A stretch of DNA of 18,372 nucleotides from Porphyromonadaceae bacterium UBA7572 (GCA_002476625.1 DLLC01000010.1:1-18372), one strand, 5' to 3'. Positions 7,795 through 14,979 are shown, numbered from the stretch's first letter. Program-made: numbers and translations. The notes: a model not told the origin generated them from the sequence alone.

Positions 7795-7994
7795 CCCCGC
7801 ACTCCTTTCTTATAAAACCACTCTATCCACCTCGTAGAGGCGCACAGACTATGCGCCCGCCACACAAGTCCACCATTCCTGACAGCGCCACTTACAGCAA
7901 CCACTAATCCAATATCGCGCACCAAATTTTCTGCATCTATCCCCGTCCCGGTCCAGTCATTTTTTTGAAGCCTAAAAAAAAATCACACTTTTTA
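7795..7994. other. gene-free junction between chromosomal backbone and AT-rich operon
   Basis: No coding region is supported between 7795 and 8098. The first 160 bases have the composition of the left flank and contain one small hairpin (7839-7857). At about 7960 there is a run of seven T (7960-7966), then a run of nine A (7974-7982), after which the sequence becomes strongly AT-rich and leads into a promoter-like site. The change in composition is abrupt and may mark the edge of acquired DNA. No integrase, tRNA or clear direct repeat is visible. Confidence 0.5.
7839..7857 (+). repeat. short GC-rich hairpin (possible dispersed repeat or weak terminator)
   Basis: A perfect 6-base-pair stem, GGCGCA / TGCGCC, with a 7-base loop, preceded by a second small stem (CCTC / GAGG). 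It lies 45 bases after the glucosaminidase stop. There is no T-run after it, so terminator activity is doubtful. Its form (GTAGAGGCGCA followed by its complement) resembles short dispersed palindromes found in many bacterial genomes, which is an inference from memory. Confidence 0.35.
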
Positions 7995-8026
7995 TTTGGA
8001 TATTTATTTTTTTCTTTCTAAATTTA
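7995..8026 (+). promoter_or_regulatory. putative promoter of the five-gene exported-protein operon
   Basis: TTTG at 7995-7998, then 20 bases, then TAAATTTA at 8019-8026, one base from the TAnnTTTG -7 consensus. Transcription would begin around 8033, leaving an A-rich leader of about 65 bases before the ATG at 8099. No comparable site was found between the five genes that follow, where gaps are 3 to 22 bases, so this may drive all of them. Confidence 0.5.
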
Positions 8027-8098
8027 TGGCATCGAAAGAAAACCAATAAAGCGAACAACCATAACACAATTATTAACCCTAAAAACATTCAAAAACAA

Positions 8099-8839
8099 AT
8101 GAACAAGATTGTATCAATTATCACCCTGGTAGCATTGATGTGCTCTTGCTCTGAAGAAGTCCTTAAAGAAGGTGTCCACAGTTCTGCATCAAAAGAGCTG
8201 GACACAGCCTTTTCTTTTGACTCAATCACCGATCCTAATGTATGGGCAAGTTTTAACTCCCTTGAAGAAATGCTTGCAGCTTGTCAGATTCCAAACGACA
8301 AGCTCAAATCAATGACCACCGACGAACTGATTGAAGTGTGTATGAGCCATCCACTTCATGCCTTGTACTTTGCCTACAACAATGAATTGGATGGTGCGAA
8401 GGTGGTATTCGACCACTTTAACGGCTTCTCCGAACTGGGCAAGAGAGCTAATGCCGCAGAGCGTATTTTAGCTTTTTACAATGACATCAATTTCAACGCT
8501 AATGCGACAAAAGCGCACAAAAAGGACTTCACAAATATTACCTATATGGGGTTCGTGGAGCTTTACCTCTCATCAAAGGAGCTCTCTTCGCTATACGAAG
8601 GCGAGAACCTAAGAAAGTTGGAACAAATTTCCAACAAGGTGCTTGAAAAAAAACTCAAGCAACCTTCAGCAGAAATCTTCGCCATACGTCGTTCATTACT
8701 CATTAGTGCTCAAACCAAATTAGCGGAGGGATCCCTCTCTAAAGACGAAGAGTCCTTATTGAAATCTTTTGTTGAAGCCGGAGGATATGCGACAGGTCCA
8801 CAGACTTATTCAAAAGTTTCTGCTATTGTTTCCCAGTAA
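8099..8839 (+). CDS. lipoprotein of an uncharacterised Bacteroidota family
   Basis: Protein of 246 residues. The N-terminus is a lipoprotein signal (MNKIVSIITLVALMCSC, lipidated Cys probably 17), followed by acidic residues SEE, which often lead to surface exposure in Bacteroidota. The body looks mainly helical. The block FNSLEEMLAACQIP, about 52-65, followed by KLKSMTTDELIEVCMSHPL, looks like a conserved motif that I believe recurs in gut Bacteroidota proteins, though I know of no function. Another such block is AYNNELDGAKVVFDHFNGF at about 97-115. No catalytic signature is visible. It is first in an apparent operon, eight bases before the next gene. The gene is noticeably AT-richer than the flanks, which suggests transfer or a recently acquired cassette. 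An adhesin, binding protein or partner of the next gene product are all possible. Confidence 0.78.
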   Translation: MNKIVSIITLVALMCSCSEEVLKEGVHSSASKELDTAFSFDSITDPNVWASFNSLEEMLAACQIPNDKLKSMTTDELIEVCMSHPLHALYFAYNNELDGAKVVFDHFNGFSELGKRANAAERILAFYNDINFNANATKAHKKDFTNITYMGFVELYLSSKELSSLYEGENLRKLEQISNKVLEKKLKQPSAEIFAIRRSLLISAQTKLAEGSLSKDEESLLKSFVEAGGYATGPQTYSKVSAIVSQ

Positions 8840-8847
8840 CTTTAAAA

Positions 8848-9696
8848 ATGAAAGCTATGAATAAAATAACTATCACACTATTATTAGTCGCCATAAATAT
8901 CTGCATGTGTATAGCTCAGACAACAGCGACAATACACACAAAAGGAGGCAAAGCCATAGAGGTTATTATTAATCCAGAAATGAGTAAAGTGCTCATCTCT
9001 CAATACAATGAGGAATATAAAAAAATGTTCCCAAAAGCAACATTGTTGGCCAACGCATCAGCCACTTACAACTGCCACAGCTACGCATGGAATCTGTCTG
9101 ACGGAGGAAAAACAATCTGTTGGATAAACGAAACCACCTCTACTGGCAAACCTAACATTGCTAACTACTGGACTAACGACTATTATTCTGAAACCACAGA
9201 GTCAAACGCAAAAAAAGTACACTATTATCTTTCCGACCACTCTGCCATTGTTTCGCCTACAGTTCCCGGAATGTATGAATCAAAATGGGGAGCAATGCCA
9301 CTGATGCGCCATGCACCTGGGTATGGCCCGTATCAAAATATGGATAAAAGAAGATATTACACTCACTCCGATACGGGCTCTGGCGAGTTGCCTCCTGTTA
9401 CGGTAAAATATGGTCTAATAAAATGCTCGGAAGGTGATGGCATAATTGGAGTAAATGTATCAGCAGGCTATTCTGCCAATATGCCTTATGGCTCCTACTC
9501 TACGATGGTATGCAATATTGAGACAGCTAAAGGCGATAATGCCATTGAAGAAGGTTATGCCATAATTACCGAAAAATCTGATAACAGCGTGCGGGTGACT
9601 TTCACACGAGCTGGCATTTATGAAATGTATTTACGATTTTACAACAGCTCCAAGCAGCTTGTGGGAGAATTCTCTTTTGAGCCAATTATTGAATAA
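8848..9696 (+). CDS. secreted protein with NCHSYAW and DHSAIV motifs, putative papain-like cysteine hydrolase
   Basis: Protein of 282 residues with a signal peptide ending ICMCIAQ (cleavage near residue 23; an ATG three codons in is an equally good start). Residues 75-81 are NCHSYAW (C76, H77) and residues 130-134 are DHSAI (H131), followed by KWGAMPLMRHAPGYGPY at 146-162. A Cys at the start of a helix followed some 55 residues later by a His beginning a beta-strand is the arrangement of NlpC/P60, CHAP and related papain-like peptidases and amidases, with C76 and H131 as candidate catalytic residues. This assignment is inference; no named family was recognised. The region 183-282 looks like a separate beta-sandwich domain. 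Targets could be peptidoglycan, protein or host material. It sits between two lipoprotein genes in an AT-rich cassette. Confidence 0.72.
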   Translation: MKAMNKITITLLLVAINICMCIAQTTATIHTKGGKAIEVIINPEMSKVLISQYNEEYKKMFPKATLLANASATYNCHSYAWNLSDGGKTICWINETTSTGKPNIANYWTNDYYSETTESNAKKVHYYLSDHSAIVSPTVPGMYESKWGAMPLMRHAPGYGPYQNMDKRRYYTHSDTGSGELPPVTVKYGLIKCSEGDGIIGVNVSAGYSANMPYGSYSTMVCNIETAKGDNAIEEGYAIITEKSDNSVRVTFTRAGIYEMYLRFYNSSKQLVGEFSFEPIIE

Positions 9697-9710
9697 TAAA
9701 AAAAATAGTT

Positions 9711-10271
9711 ATGAAAAAATTAAGTTATATCCTTTTTTTATCGATTATTGCTCTCTGCTCTTCATGTGGTAACGACGAGCCAAACTACAACAGAACAGAT
9801 ATAACGCGTCCAAAGGACGGCAATGGAAAGGTGTTCATTGAAAATGGAAAACTCGTGGAGGGCAACATTGACTACACTGCTGAGCAGTTGAGCAACGCTC
9901 TCGCCAATCACGAATGGACACGCGAATACTGCATATATTACGACAACAAAACGGTGTCTGGAAAATTACAGAATGCCAACGCATTACCAGTAACAATTCT
10001 TCCTGACAAACGGATGAGATATCTATACGATGGTGTGCGAGTAGATGTTAGAGAATACGAGATTAAAGGAAAACTACTGATTGCATCACAGCCTAAATAT
10101 TCTACAGCAGGATCTATTTATCCTGCAGATGAGTTTATTGTTGTGGCACTTGACTTGAATGATAAAGACGGGCGAATTATAATGGACTACAAACTTAACA
10201 GAGAAGTTACAGGCTACGACATCAATTCGCTGTATGTAAGAATGGTGTGGAAGACCACACCTGCACAATAA
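9711..10271 (+). CDS. uncharacterised lipoprotein, lipocalin-like pattern possible
   Basis: Protein of 186 residues. The lipobox is LCSSC with Cys19, followed by GNDEP, consistent with an outer-membrane, perhaps surface-exposed lipoprotein. From about residue 60 the chain is strand-rich: ANHEWTREYCIYYDN, LPVTILPDKRMRYLYDG, REYEIKGKLLIA, EFIVVALDLNDKDGRIIMDY. A Trp in the first strand followed by paired strands with DG turns resembles the short lipocalin-like lipoproteins common in Bacteroidota, but this is a reading by eye and not a firm match. It begins 14 bases after the putative hydrolase and ends 22 bases before the TonB receptor gene. It could be an inhibitor, chaperone or substrate-binding partner for its neighbours. 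Function unknown. Confidence 0.74.
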   Translation: MKKLSYILFLSIIALCSSCGNDEPNYNRTDITRPKDGNGKVFIENGKLVEGNIDYTAEQLSNALANHEWTREYCIYYDNKTVSGKLQNANALPVTILPDKRMRYLYDGVRVDVREYEIKGKLLIASQPKYSTAGSIYPADEFIVVALDLNDKDGRIIMDYKLNREVTGYDINSLYVRMVWKTTPAQ

Positions 10272-10293
10272 AGAAAAACAACACAATAAGGCT

Positions 10294-12717
10294 ATGAGAC
10301 GAACATTGATTTTCCTGCTCCCGTTGGCTACAATGATGGCAAATGCCACCGCTCCGAAAGGAGCGGTGGCAACTCCTGCCGATAGTGGAAGTCTATCGGC
10401 AGGCAAGCAACTTGAAAACGTGGTGGTGTATGGCAGTACTAACAATTTCGGGGCAGCTTCATCGCAGATGAGTGCCGTTACACTCAGCAAAAAGCAAATC
10501 CTTACTGTGCCAGTGTTTCTTGGTGAGCCCGATGTGATGAAGTCAATCCAGAAATTTCCAGGCGTGCAATCGAGTTCTGAGGGCACCGCTGGTATCTTCG
10601 TGCGCGGTGGCGACTACGATCAGAACTACATCACCCTCGACGGCTCTGCAATATACAATGCTGAACACCTGAAGGGCTATGTGAGCGCCATCAACCCTGA
10701 TATGGTATCAGGAATCAACTTCTATCGAGGGGGATTCCCCGCAAGATACGGCTCGCGCCTTTCAAGCGTGGTGGATGTGGGCATCAAAGAGGGCGACTTT
10801 ACCAAATATCACGGTCTTTTGAGCCTTGGTATGCTCGCCGGTAGGCTTCAGGTCGAAGGACCAATCTGGAAGGGGCACACTTCTTTCAACGTGGGGGCGC
10901 GAATGTCGTATTTCAATCTCTTTGCCAAGCCTCTTCTCGAGCATTTCTACGACAATCCTACTGCTATGCACCCTTACTCTAACATGAAATATTACGACAT
11001 CACAGCAAAGGTAGTGCACAAGTTCAGCGAGCGCAGTCGTCTGTCGGCGCTCTTCTATTATGGCAAAGACTTGGATAGTGAAAGCCCAACAAAAAGCCAC
11101 ATCCATACCAACACCATAGGTGACGCCACCGTGCTAACAAAGGAACAGCGCATGGAAGATCTCCACCGCTCAAGTAGCCAAGATAGTAAGTGGAACAACC
11201 TACTCACGAGCGTATATTTCACCACCTTCATAACACCGTCACACCGCCTCAATGTTAATTTTAACTATAGCCAATACCTCTACGACATGTCGGTGCAGAA
11301 CAAAATCTTCAATAACATAGAAGACCGTATTCGAACCTATTATACACACAACGAAGTCAACAGTATCACCACTCACTCAGGCGTGAGGGACTACGCCCTC
11401 ACCACGGACGCCTCGCTGCGCCTTGGCGAACGGCATCATTTGCGTTATGGTCTCAAGTTGTCGAGGCAAGTGCTGTCGCCTCACACAAAAGTGCTGAAAG
11501 ACGCCACAGTGGAGCGCTTCCGCGGAGGTATCAACTATGATGATGATTTAGACAAAATTAACGATCCAAAGTACATCACCACACACGAGTATATCGACTA
11601 CAACAGGGGCGAGAGCATGTATGTGAACAACACCTCGGCTTATGCTGAAGACGACTTTTCAGTGTTTGGAGGGCTAAAAGTGAACTACGGCTTGCGCCTG
11701 AGCACTTATTTTGTAACCAGCAAGTCGTATCTATCGCTTGAGCCACGTCTATCTCTAAAGCAAACCATAGCAAAAAACTTGTCGGTGAAAGCATCATATT
11801 CCTATATGACACAAGGCATACACCGCCTTGTAACCAGCAACTTGGTGATGCCCAGCGATATTTGGGTGCCTATTACTAAAGACGTGCCACTCATGAAAAG
11901 CCACTTATGGGGTATTGGCATAAGTTACGAAGTGGCAAAATTCAACCTCGCGGCCGAAACCTACTACAAGACGATGGATAATGTGCTGGAATATAAAAAT
12001 GGTGCCAGCTATTTTATCGCTAATCAGAACTGGCAAGAAATTGTAGCCACCGGAAAAGGTAGAAGCTATGGCTTCGAGCTACTTGTGGAGCGGAAGATAG
12101 GAAGCACCACTGGCTGGGTTTCATACACATGGTCGAAAGCCCCCCGCAAGTTCGACCACCCTGGCAACGAAATAAACGGAGGTAAGGAATTCTACGCTTC
12201 CACCGACCGTCGGCACAACATTTCAGCTACAGTGAGCCAACACTTCAGCTTGTCGAAAAAAGTGGGTATCGACCTCACTGTCTCATGGGCCTTCCAGTCG
12301 GGGCGTAGGGGTTCCGTGCCTTACACCATTGTTTGGGGGACATCAATATATGAATATGGTGGCGACTTCCCAGTGATGGCCTATGGGGAGAAACTATTCA
12401 ACATAATGGAATGGTGGTCTAAGGGAAATGTGGTGAATAACAGGTGGGGGAATCCATCTATAATCGCTCAGCCATTCCAAACCTTCCGCAACATCAACGA
12501 CTTTAAGTTACCCGACACACACCACCTCGACATTAACGCCAACCTATCAGTGAGGCATCGCTTGGGCGAAACGATTATCGCCCTTGGCGTATATAATGTG
12601 TATAACCGCTACAATATCAGTAGCGTGTATATGGGCTACAGCAATAAAAAAGCCGTGCTGAAAGGCGTTTGTCCTTTCCCAATTATGCCATCTATCAGTA
12701 TTACCCAAAAGTTCTAA
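10294..12717 (+). CDS. TonB-dependent outer-membrane receptor without the usual N-terminal carboxypeptidase-like domain
   Basis: Protein of 807 residues. A signal peptide (MRRTLIFLLPLATMMANATA) is followed by a short linker, then the plug domain from about 40 to 155 with typical segments (LENVVVYG, GVQSSSEGTAGIFVRGG, YITLDG, YRGGFPARYGSRLSSVVDV), then a long 22-strand-type barrel to the final aromatic (SITQKF). It would import a ligand too large for porins, powered by TonB-ExbBD. Relatives that pair with DUF4249 proteins usually carry a carboxypeptidase-regulatory-like domain of roughly 80-100 residues before the plug. Here the plug starts almost directly after the signal peptide, and the linker (residues 17-37) is encoded by two perfect hairpins. 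It lies three bases before its DUF4249 partner. The ligand is unknown. Confidence 0.93.
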   Translation: MRRTLIFLLPLATMMANATAPKGAVATPADSGSLSAGKQLENVVVYGSTNNFGAASSQMSAVTLSKKQILTVPVFLGEPDVMKSIQKFPGVQSSSEGTAGIFVRGGDYDQNYITLDGSAIYNAEHLKGYVSAINPDMVSGINFYRGGFPARYGSRLSSVVDVGIKEGDFTKYHGLLSLGMLAGRLQVEGPIWKGHTSFNVGARMSYFNLFAKPLLEHFYDNPTAMHPYSNMKYYDITAKVVHKFSERSRLSALFYYGKDLDSESPTKSHIHTNTIGDATVLTKEQRMEDLHRSSSQDSKWNNLLTSVYFTTFITPSHRLNVNFNYSQYLYDMSVQNKIFNNIEDRIRTYYTHNEVNSITTHSGVRDYALTTDASLRLGERHHLRYGLKLSRQVLSPHTKVLKDATVERFRGGINYDDDLDKINDPKYITTHEYIDYNRGESMYVNNTSAYAEDDFSVFGGLKVNYGLRLSTYFVTSKSYLSLEPRLSLKQTIAKNLSVKASYSYMTQGIHRLVTSNLVMPSDIWVPITKDVPLMKSHLWGIGISYEVAKFNLAAETYYKTMDNVLEYKNGASYFIANQNWQEIVATGKGRSYGFELLVERKIGSTTGWVSYTWSKAPRKFDHPGNEINGGKEFYASTDRRHNISATVSQHFSLSKKVGIDLTVSWAFQSGRRGSVPYTIVWGTSIYEYGGDFPVMAYGEKLFNIMEWWSKGNVVNNRWGNPSIIAQPFQTFRNINDFKLPDTHHLDINANLSVRHRLGETIIALGVYNVYNRYNISSVYMGYSNKKAVLKGVCPFPIMPSISITQKF
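10344..10371 (+). repeat. perfect hairpin with GAAA tetraloop inside the receptor's 5' coding region
   Basis: TGCCACCGCTCC at 10344-10355 pairs perfectly with GGAGCGGTGGCA at 10360-10371 around a GAAA (GNRA-type) loop, giving a 12-base-pair GC-rich stem. It encodes residues 17-26 of the TonB receptor, at the end of the signal peptide. A stem this strong near a start codon is unusual and could affect translation, or mark an inserted palindromic element. Confidence 0.9.
10375..10403 (+). repeat. second perfect hairpin in tandem
   Basis: CCTGCCGATAG at 10375-10385 pairs perfectly with CTATCGGCAGG at 10393-10403 around the loop TGGAAGT, an 11-base-pair stem. It starts three bases after the first hairpin ends and encodes residues 28-37 of the receptor. 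The two stems do not share sequence with one another. Confidence 0.9.
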
Positions 12718-12720
12718 ACA

Positions 12721-13737
12721 ATGCAAAAGTCACATTTCATACACGCCATTTTCACGGCTACCGCACTTCTCCTGCTGGCAAGTTGCGAGAAAACCATAGC
12801 ATTCAACGGCGATGAAAATTCTGAAATCGCAGTATTTGCAATGGTCACGCCTGACACTTCTTTTTCATTGAGCATCTCAAGGTCGTTCACCGTCAACAAC
12901 AATCCTTCCTCCGCTTTCTTGGCTTCAAGCAAACGCTATTACGATGAGTTAGACTCTCTCTATGAAGCGCAGATAATCATCAAGGATGCACTGGCTGAAA
13001 TCATTGTCAACGACACTGATAAATATACCCTCACCTACACCAACAAGAGCCCATATTCCTATACCTGCGACTACACGCCACGCGTGGGCGACAACATTGC
13101 AGTCAGTGTAAAAGCCAAGGGCTATAATGATGTGAGCACCACCATTCAAGTGCTTGAACCACGCAAAATTGAAATAGTGGACAGAGAAGTGGTGTATAAG
13201 GACAACGGTGATGATGGATCAAAGCCACTTGAAAACCCCTTTGAATACTATGGCGTGGACTCCGTGATGCGCATCACTCTGCGAATCCACGATGTCGCCA
13301 ATACGCACGATTTCTACCGACTGAAAGTGAGGGGCATAGCCACACGATATGAAGTTACAGGATCTGTCAGAATACCATACTACACCATATCCGACGCCTT
13401 CACTTCCGAAGACGTGATTTTCATTGACAATATGCTCAACAAGCCGTTTGGCGACTGGCAAGCTGGCATCACAAACGTGTTTGACGACCACTTGTTCAAC
13501 GGCAAAGACTATACCTTCACCGTAGAGACACGCAAACGCTACGGCGACGACCCACAAGTGATTCTGGAGCTGCAGACCATCACCCCCGACCTTTACTACT
13601 TTCTGAAGTCGTATCAGCTGTTCCGCATTTCCACCGATGATTCCTATACCACCCCAATAGCCCTGTATAGCAACATATCCGGAGGGTGGGGCATCGTAGG
13701 ATCGCTCACCTACGACCGCCACATCATCTATTACTGA
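12721..13737 (+). CDS. DUF4249 lipoprotein, partner of the TonB-dependent receptor
   Basis: Protein of 338 residues with a lipobox LLASC (Cys22). The body has the features of the DUF4249 family: an early strand-rich domain (IAVFAMVTPDTSFSLSISRSF), the motif PRVGDNIAVSVKAKGY at about 120-135 followed by ATIQVL-like strands, and a C-terminal end FRISTDDSYTTPIALYSNISGGWGIVGS that is highly typical. These lipoproteins are normally encoded directly after a TonB-dependent receptor, as here with a 3-base gap, and are thought to sit on the outer membrane over the receptor, like SusD does for SusC, although their ligands are unknown. The length is normal. It is the last gene of the apparent five-gene operon, followed after 43 bases by a hairpin. 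Confidence 0.9.
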   Translation: MQKSHFIHAIFTATALLLLASCEKTIAFNGDENSEIAVFAMVTPDTSFSLSISRSFTVNNNPSSAFLASSKRYYDELDSLYEAQIIIKDALAEIIVNDTDKYTLTYTNKSPYSYTCDYTPRVGDNIAVSVKAKGYNDVSTTIQVLEPRKIEIVDREVVYKDNGDDGSKPLENPFEYYGVDSVMRITLRIHDVANTHDFYRLKVRGIATRYEVTGSVRIPYYTISDAFTSEDVIFIDNMLNKPFGDWQAGITNVFDDHLFNGKDYTFTVETRKRYGDDPQVILELQTITPDLYYFLKSYQLFRISTDDSYTTPIALYSNISGGWGIVGSLTYDRHIIYY

Positions 13738-13779
13738 AGGCAGCAACAATAAAAAAGGCACAGCCTCCGTAACATGCAA

Positions 13780-13821
13780 AGCCACGCTTTTCGCCTCTCA
13801 AAGCAGAGTGGAAGCGCGGCT
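13780..13821 (+). terminator. putative terminator after the exported-protein operon
   Basis: AGCCACGCTT at 13780-13789 pairs with AAGCGCGGCT at 13812-13821 with one mismatch, and a short inner stem (CTCT / AGAG) is nested in the loop. TCTTATAT follows, so the U-tract is poor. Its position 43 bases after the last stop of the operon supports a terminator role, perhaps with processing or Rho involvement. Confidence 0.4.
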
Positions 13822-13934
13822 TCTTATATGGAAATTAGCGAGCAACAGAAGTTTACAAGTGCAAACGCACAGGCACGCGCGGAACAACCGCTGTTTTCAG
13901 GCACTCCTTTAGGTTGTTAATAACTTTTCCCGGA

Positions 13935-13968
13935 GTTTACAAATTTTAAACGGTTTGAAATTGTAAAC
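13935..13968 (+). promoter_or_regulatory. palindrome overlapping the putative dcw promoter
   Basis: GTTTACAA at 13935-13942 and its exact complement TTGTAAAC at 13961-13968 flank a further near-complementary pair (TTTTAAAC / GTTTGAAA, with one G-T wobble pair), so the whole 34 bases is almost palindromic. GTTTACAA occurs once more at 13851-13858. The right arm contains the TTG of a possible -33 element. Such a layout suggests an operator for a dimeric repressor. Confidence 0.5.
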
Positions 13969-13992
13969 TTTCTTGAATTATAAGTAACTTTA
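13961..13992 (+). promoter_or_regulatory. putative promoter of the dcw cluster
   Basis: TTG at 13961-13963, 21 bases, then TAACTTTA at 13985-13992, one base from the TAnnTTTG -7 consensus. A start site near 14000 would leave a leader of about 25 bases before rsmH. The rest of 13738-13934 carries the hairpin at 13780 and no gene. Confidence 0.4.
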
Positions 13993-14024
13993 CATCTTAA
14001 TTAGAAAACCTCTTTTTGATCACG

Positions 14025-14945
14025 ATGGCAGAAAAGGCAATTTACCACATTCCAGCACTGCTCCAAGAGTGCATGACCGGACTCGACATCAAACCCGATG
14101 GCACCTACGTGGACGTGACATTCGGCGGTGGCGGCCACAGCCGGGAAATCATGAGACACCTGGGAGGGGACGGCAGGCTATACGGCTTGGACCAGGATAT
14201 GGACGCATTTGCCAACCGCATCACCGACCCGCGGTTTACATTTGTACACGCCAACTTCGCCTATCTCAAAAACTTTATGCGCTATTATGGCGTGGAGAGC
14301 GTGGACGGAGTGCTCGCCGACCTCGGAGTGAGTTTTCACCACTTCGACGACGGCGACCGGGGCTTCTCCTTCCGTATGGACGGACGCCTCGACATGCGCA
14401 TGAACCAGAGCGCCACAAAAGACGCGGCAGCGGTAATTGCCGACTACAGCGAGGAGCAGCTTGCCAATATCCTCTATCTTTATGGCGAACTGCGACAGAG
14501 CAGGCGCATGGCGGCTGCCATAGTGAAGGCACGGGCGGCTGCGCCCATCGTGGGCACAGAGCGGCTCGTAGAGGTGGTAAGGCCCTTCATCAAGCCATCA
14601 CAGGAGAAGAAGGACCTGGCACAGGTGTTCCAAGCCCTGCGCATCGAGGTGAACGACGAAATCAGCGCGCTCAAGCGCATGCTCCAGCAAGCCCTTGAGG
14701 TGCTCAAGCCCGGCGGACGACTGGTGGTCATCACCTACCACTCCCTTGAGGACCGCCTCGTGAAGAACTTCATGAAAAGCGGCAACATCGAGGGAAAAAT
14801 CGACAAGGACTTCTTCGGCAGGGTGAACTGCCCTCTAAAGCTGGTCAATAACAAGGTAATCACCCCAAGCGAGGAGGAAGTGGTGCGTAACCCAAGGTCG
14901 AGAAGCGCGAAACTGCGCATCGCCTACAAAAAAGAACCCGAATAA
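14025..14945 (+). CDS. rsmH: 16S rRNA (cytosine(1402)-N4)-methyltransferase
   Basis: Protein of 306 residues from the ATG at 14025, where MAEKAIYHIPALLQE aligns with the normal family N-terminus; a TTG three codons earlier is less likely. RsmH uses SAM to methylate N4 of C1402 in the decoding centre of 16S rRNA and is usually found near the head of the dcw cluster (old name mraW). Motifs seen: VDVTFGGGGHS (SAM loop, about 30-40), YGLDQD, the highly conserved GVLADLGVSFHHFDD followed by RGFSFRMDGRLDMRMN near 98-128, VFQALRIEVNDE, and GGRLVVITYHSLEDRLVK. All are intact and the length is normal. ftsL follows after 34 bases. There is no mraZ upstream, unlike many Bacteroidota dcw clusters. Confidence 0.97.
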   Translation: MAEKAIYHIPALLQECMTGLDIKPDGTYVDVTFGGGGHSREIMRHLGGDGRLYGLDQDMDAFANRITDPRFTFVHANFAYLKNFMRYYGVESVDGVLADLGVSFHHFDDGDRGFSFRMDGRLDMRMNQSATKDAAAVIADYSEEQLANILYLYGELRQSRRMAAAIVKARAAAPIVGTERLVEVVRPFIKPSQEKKDLAQVFQALRIEVNDEISALKRMLQQALEVLKPGGRLVVITYHSLEDRLVKNFMKSGNIEGKIDKDFFGRVNCPLKLVNNKVITPSEEEVVRNPRSRSAKLRIAYKKEPE

Positions 14946-14979
14946 TCAACAACAAAACATACACACGGCAGGAAAAAAC

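Noticed and set aside
8099..10271. The three AT-rich genes as a prophage, integron or toxin-antitoxin remnant
   Set aside because: There is no integrase, transposase, phage gene or attachment repeat, and all three products are exported, unlike typical toxin-antitoxin pairs.
14069..14698. 209-codon alternative frame within rsmH
   Set aside because: rsmH has all family motifs in its own frame; this Arg/His/Pro-rich translation is a frame shadow.
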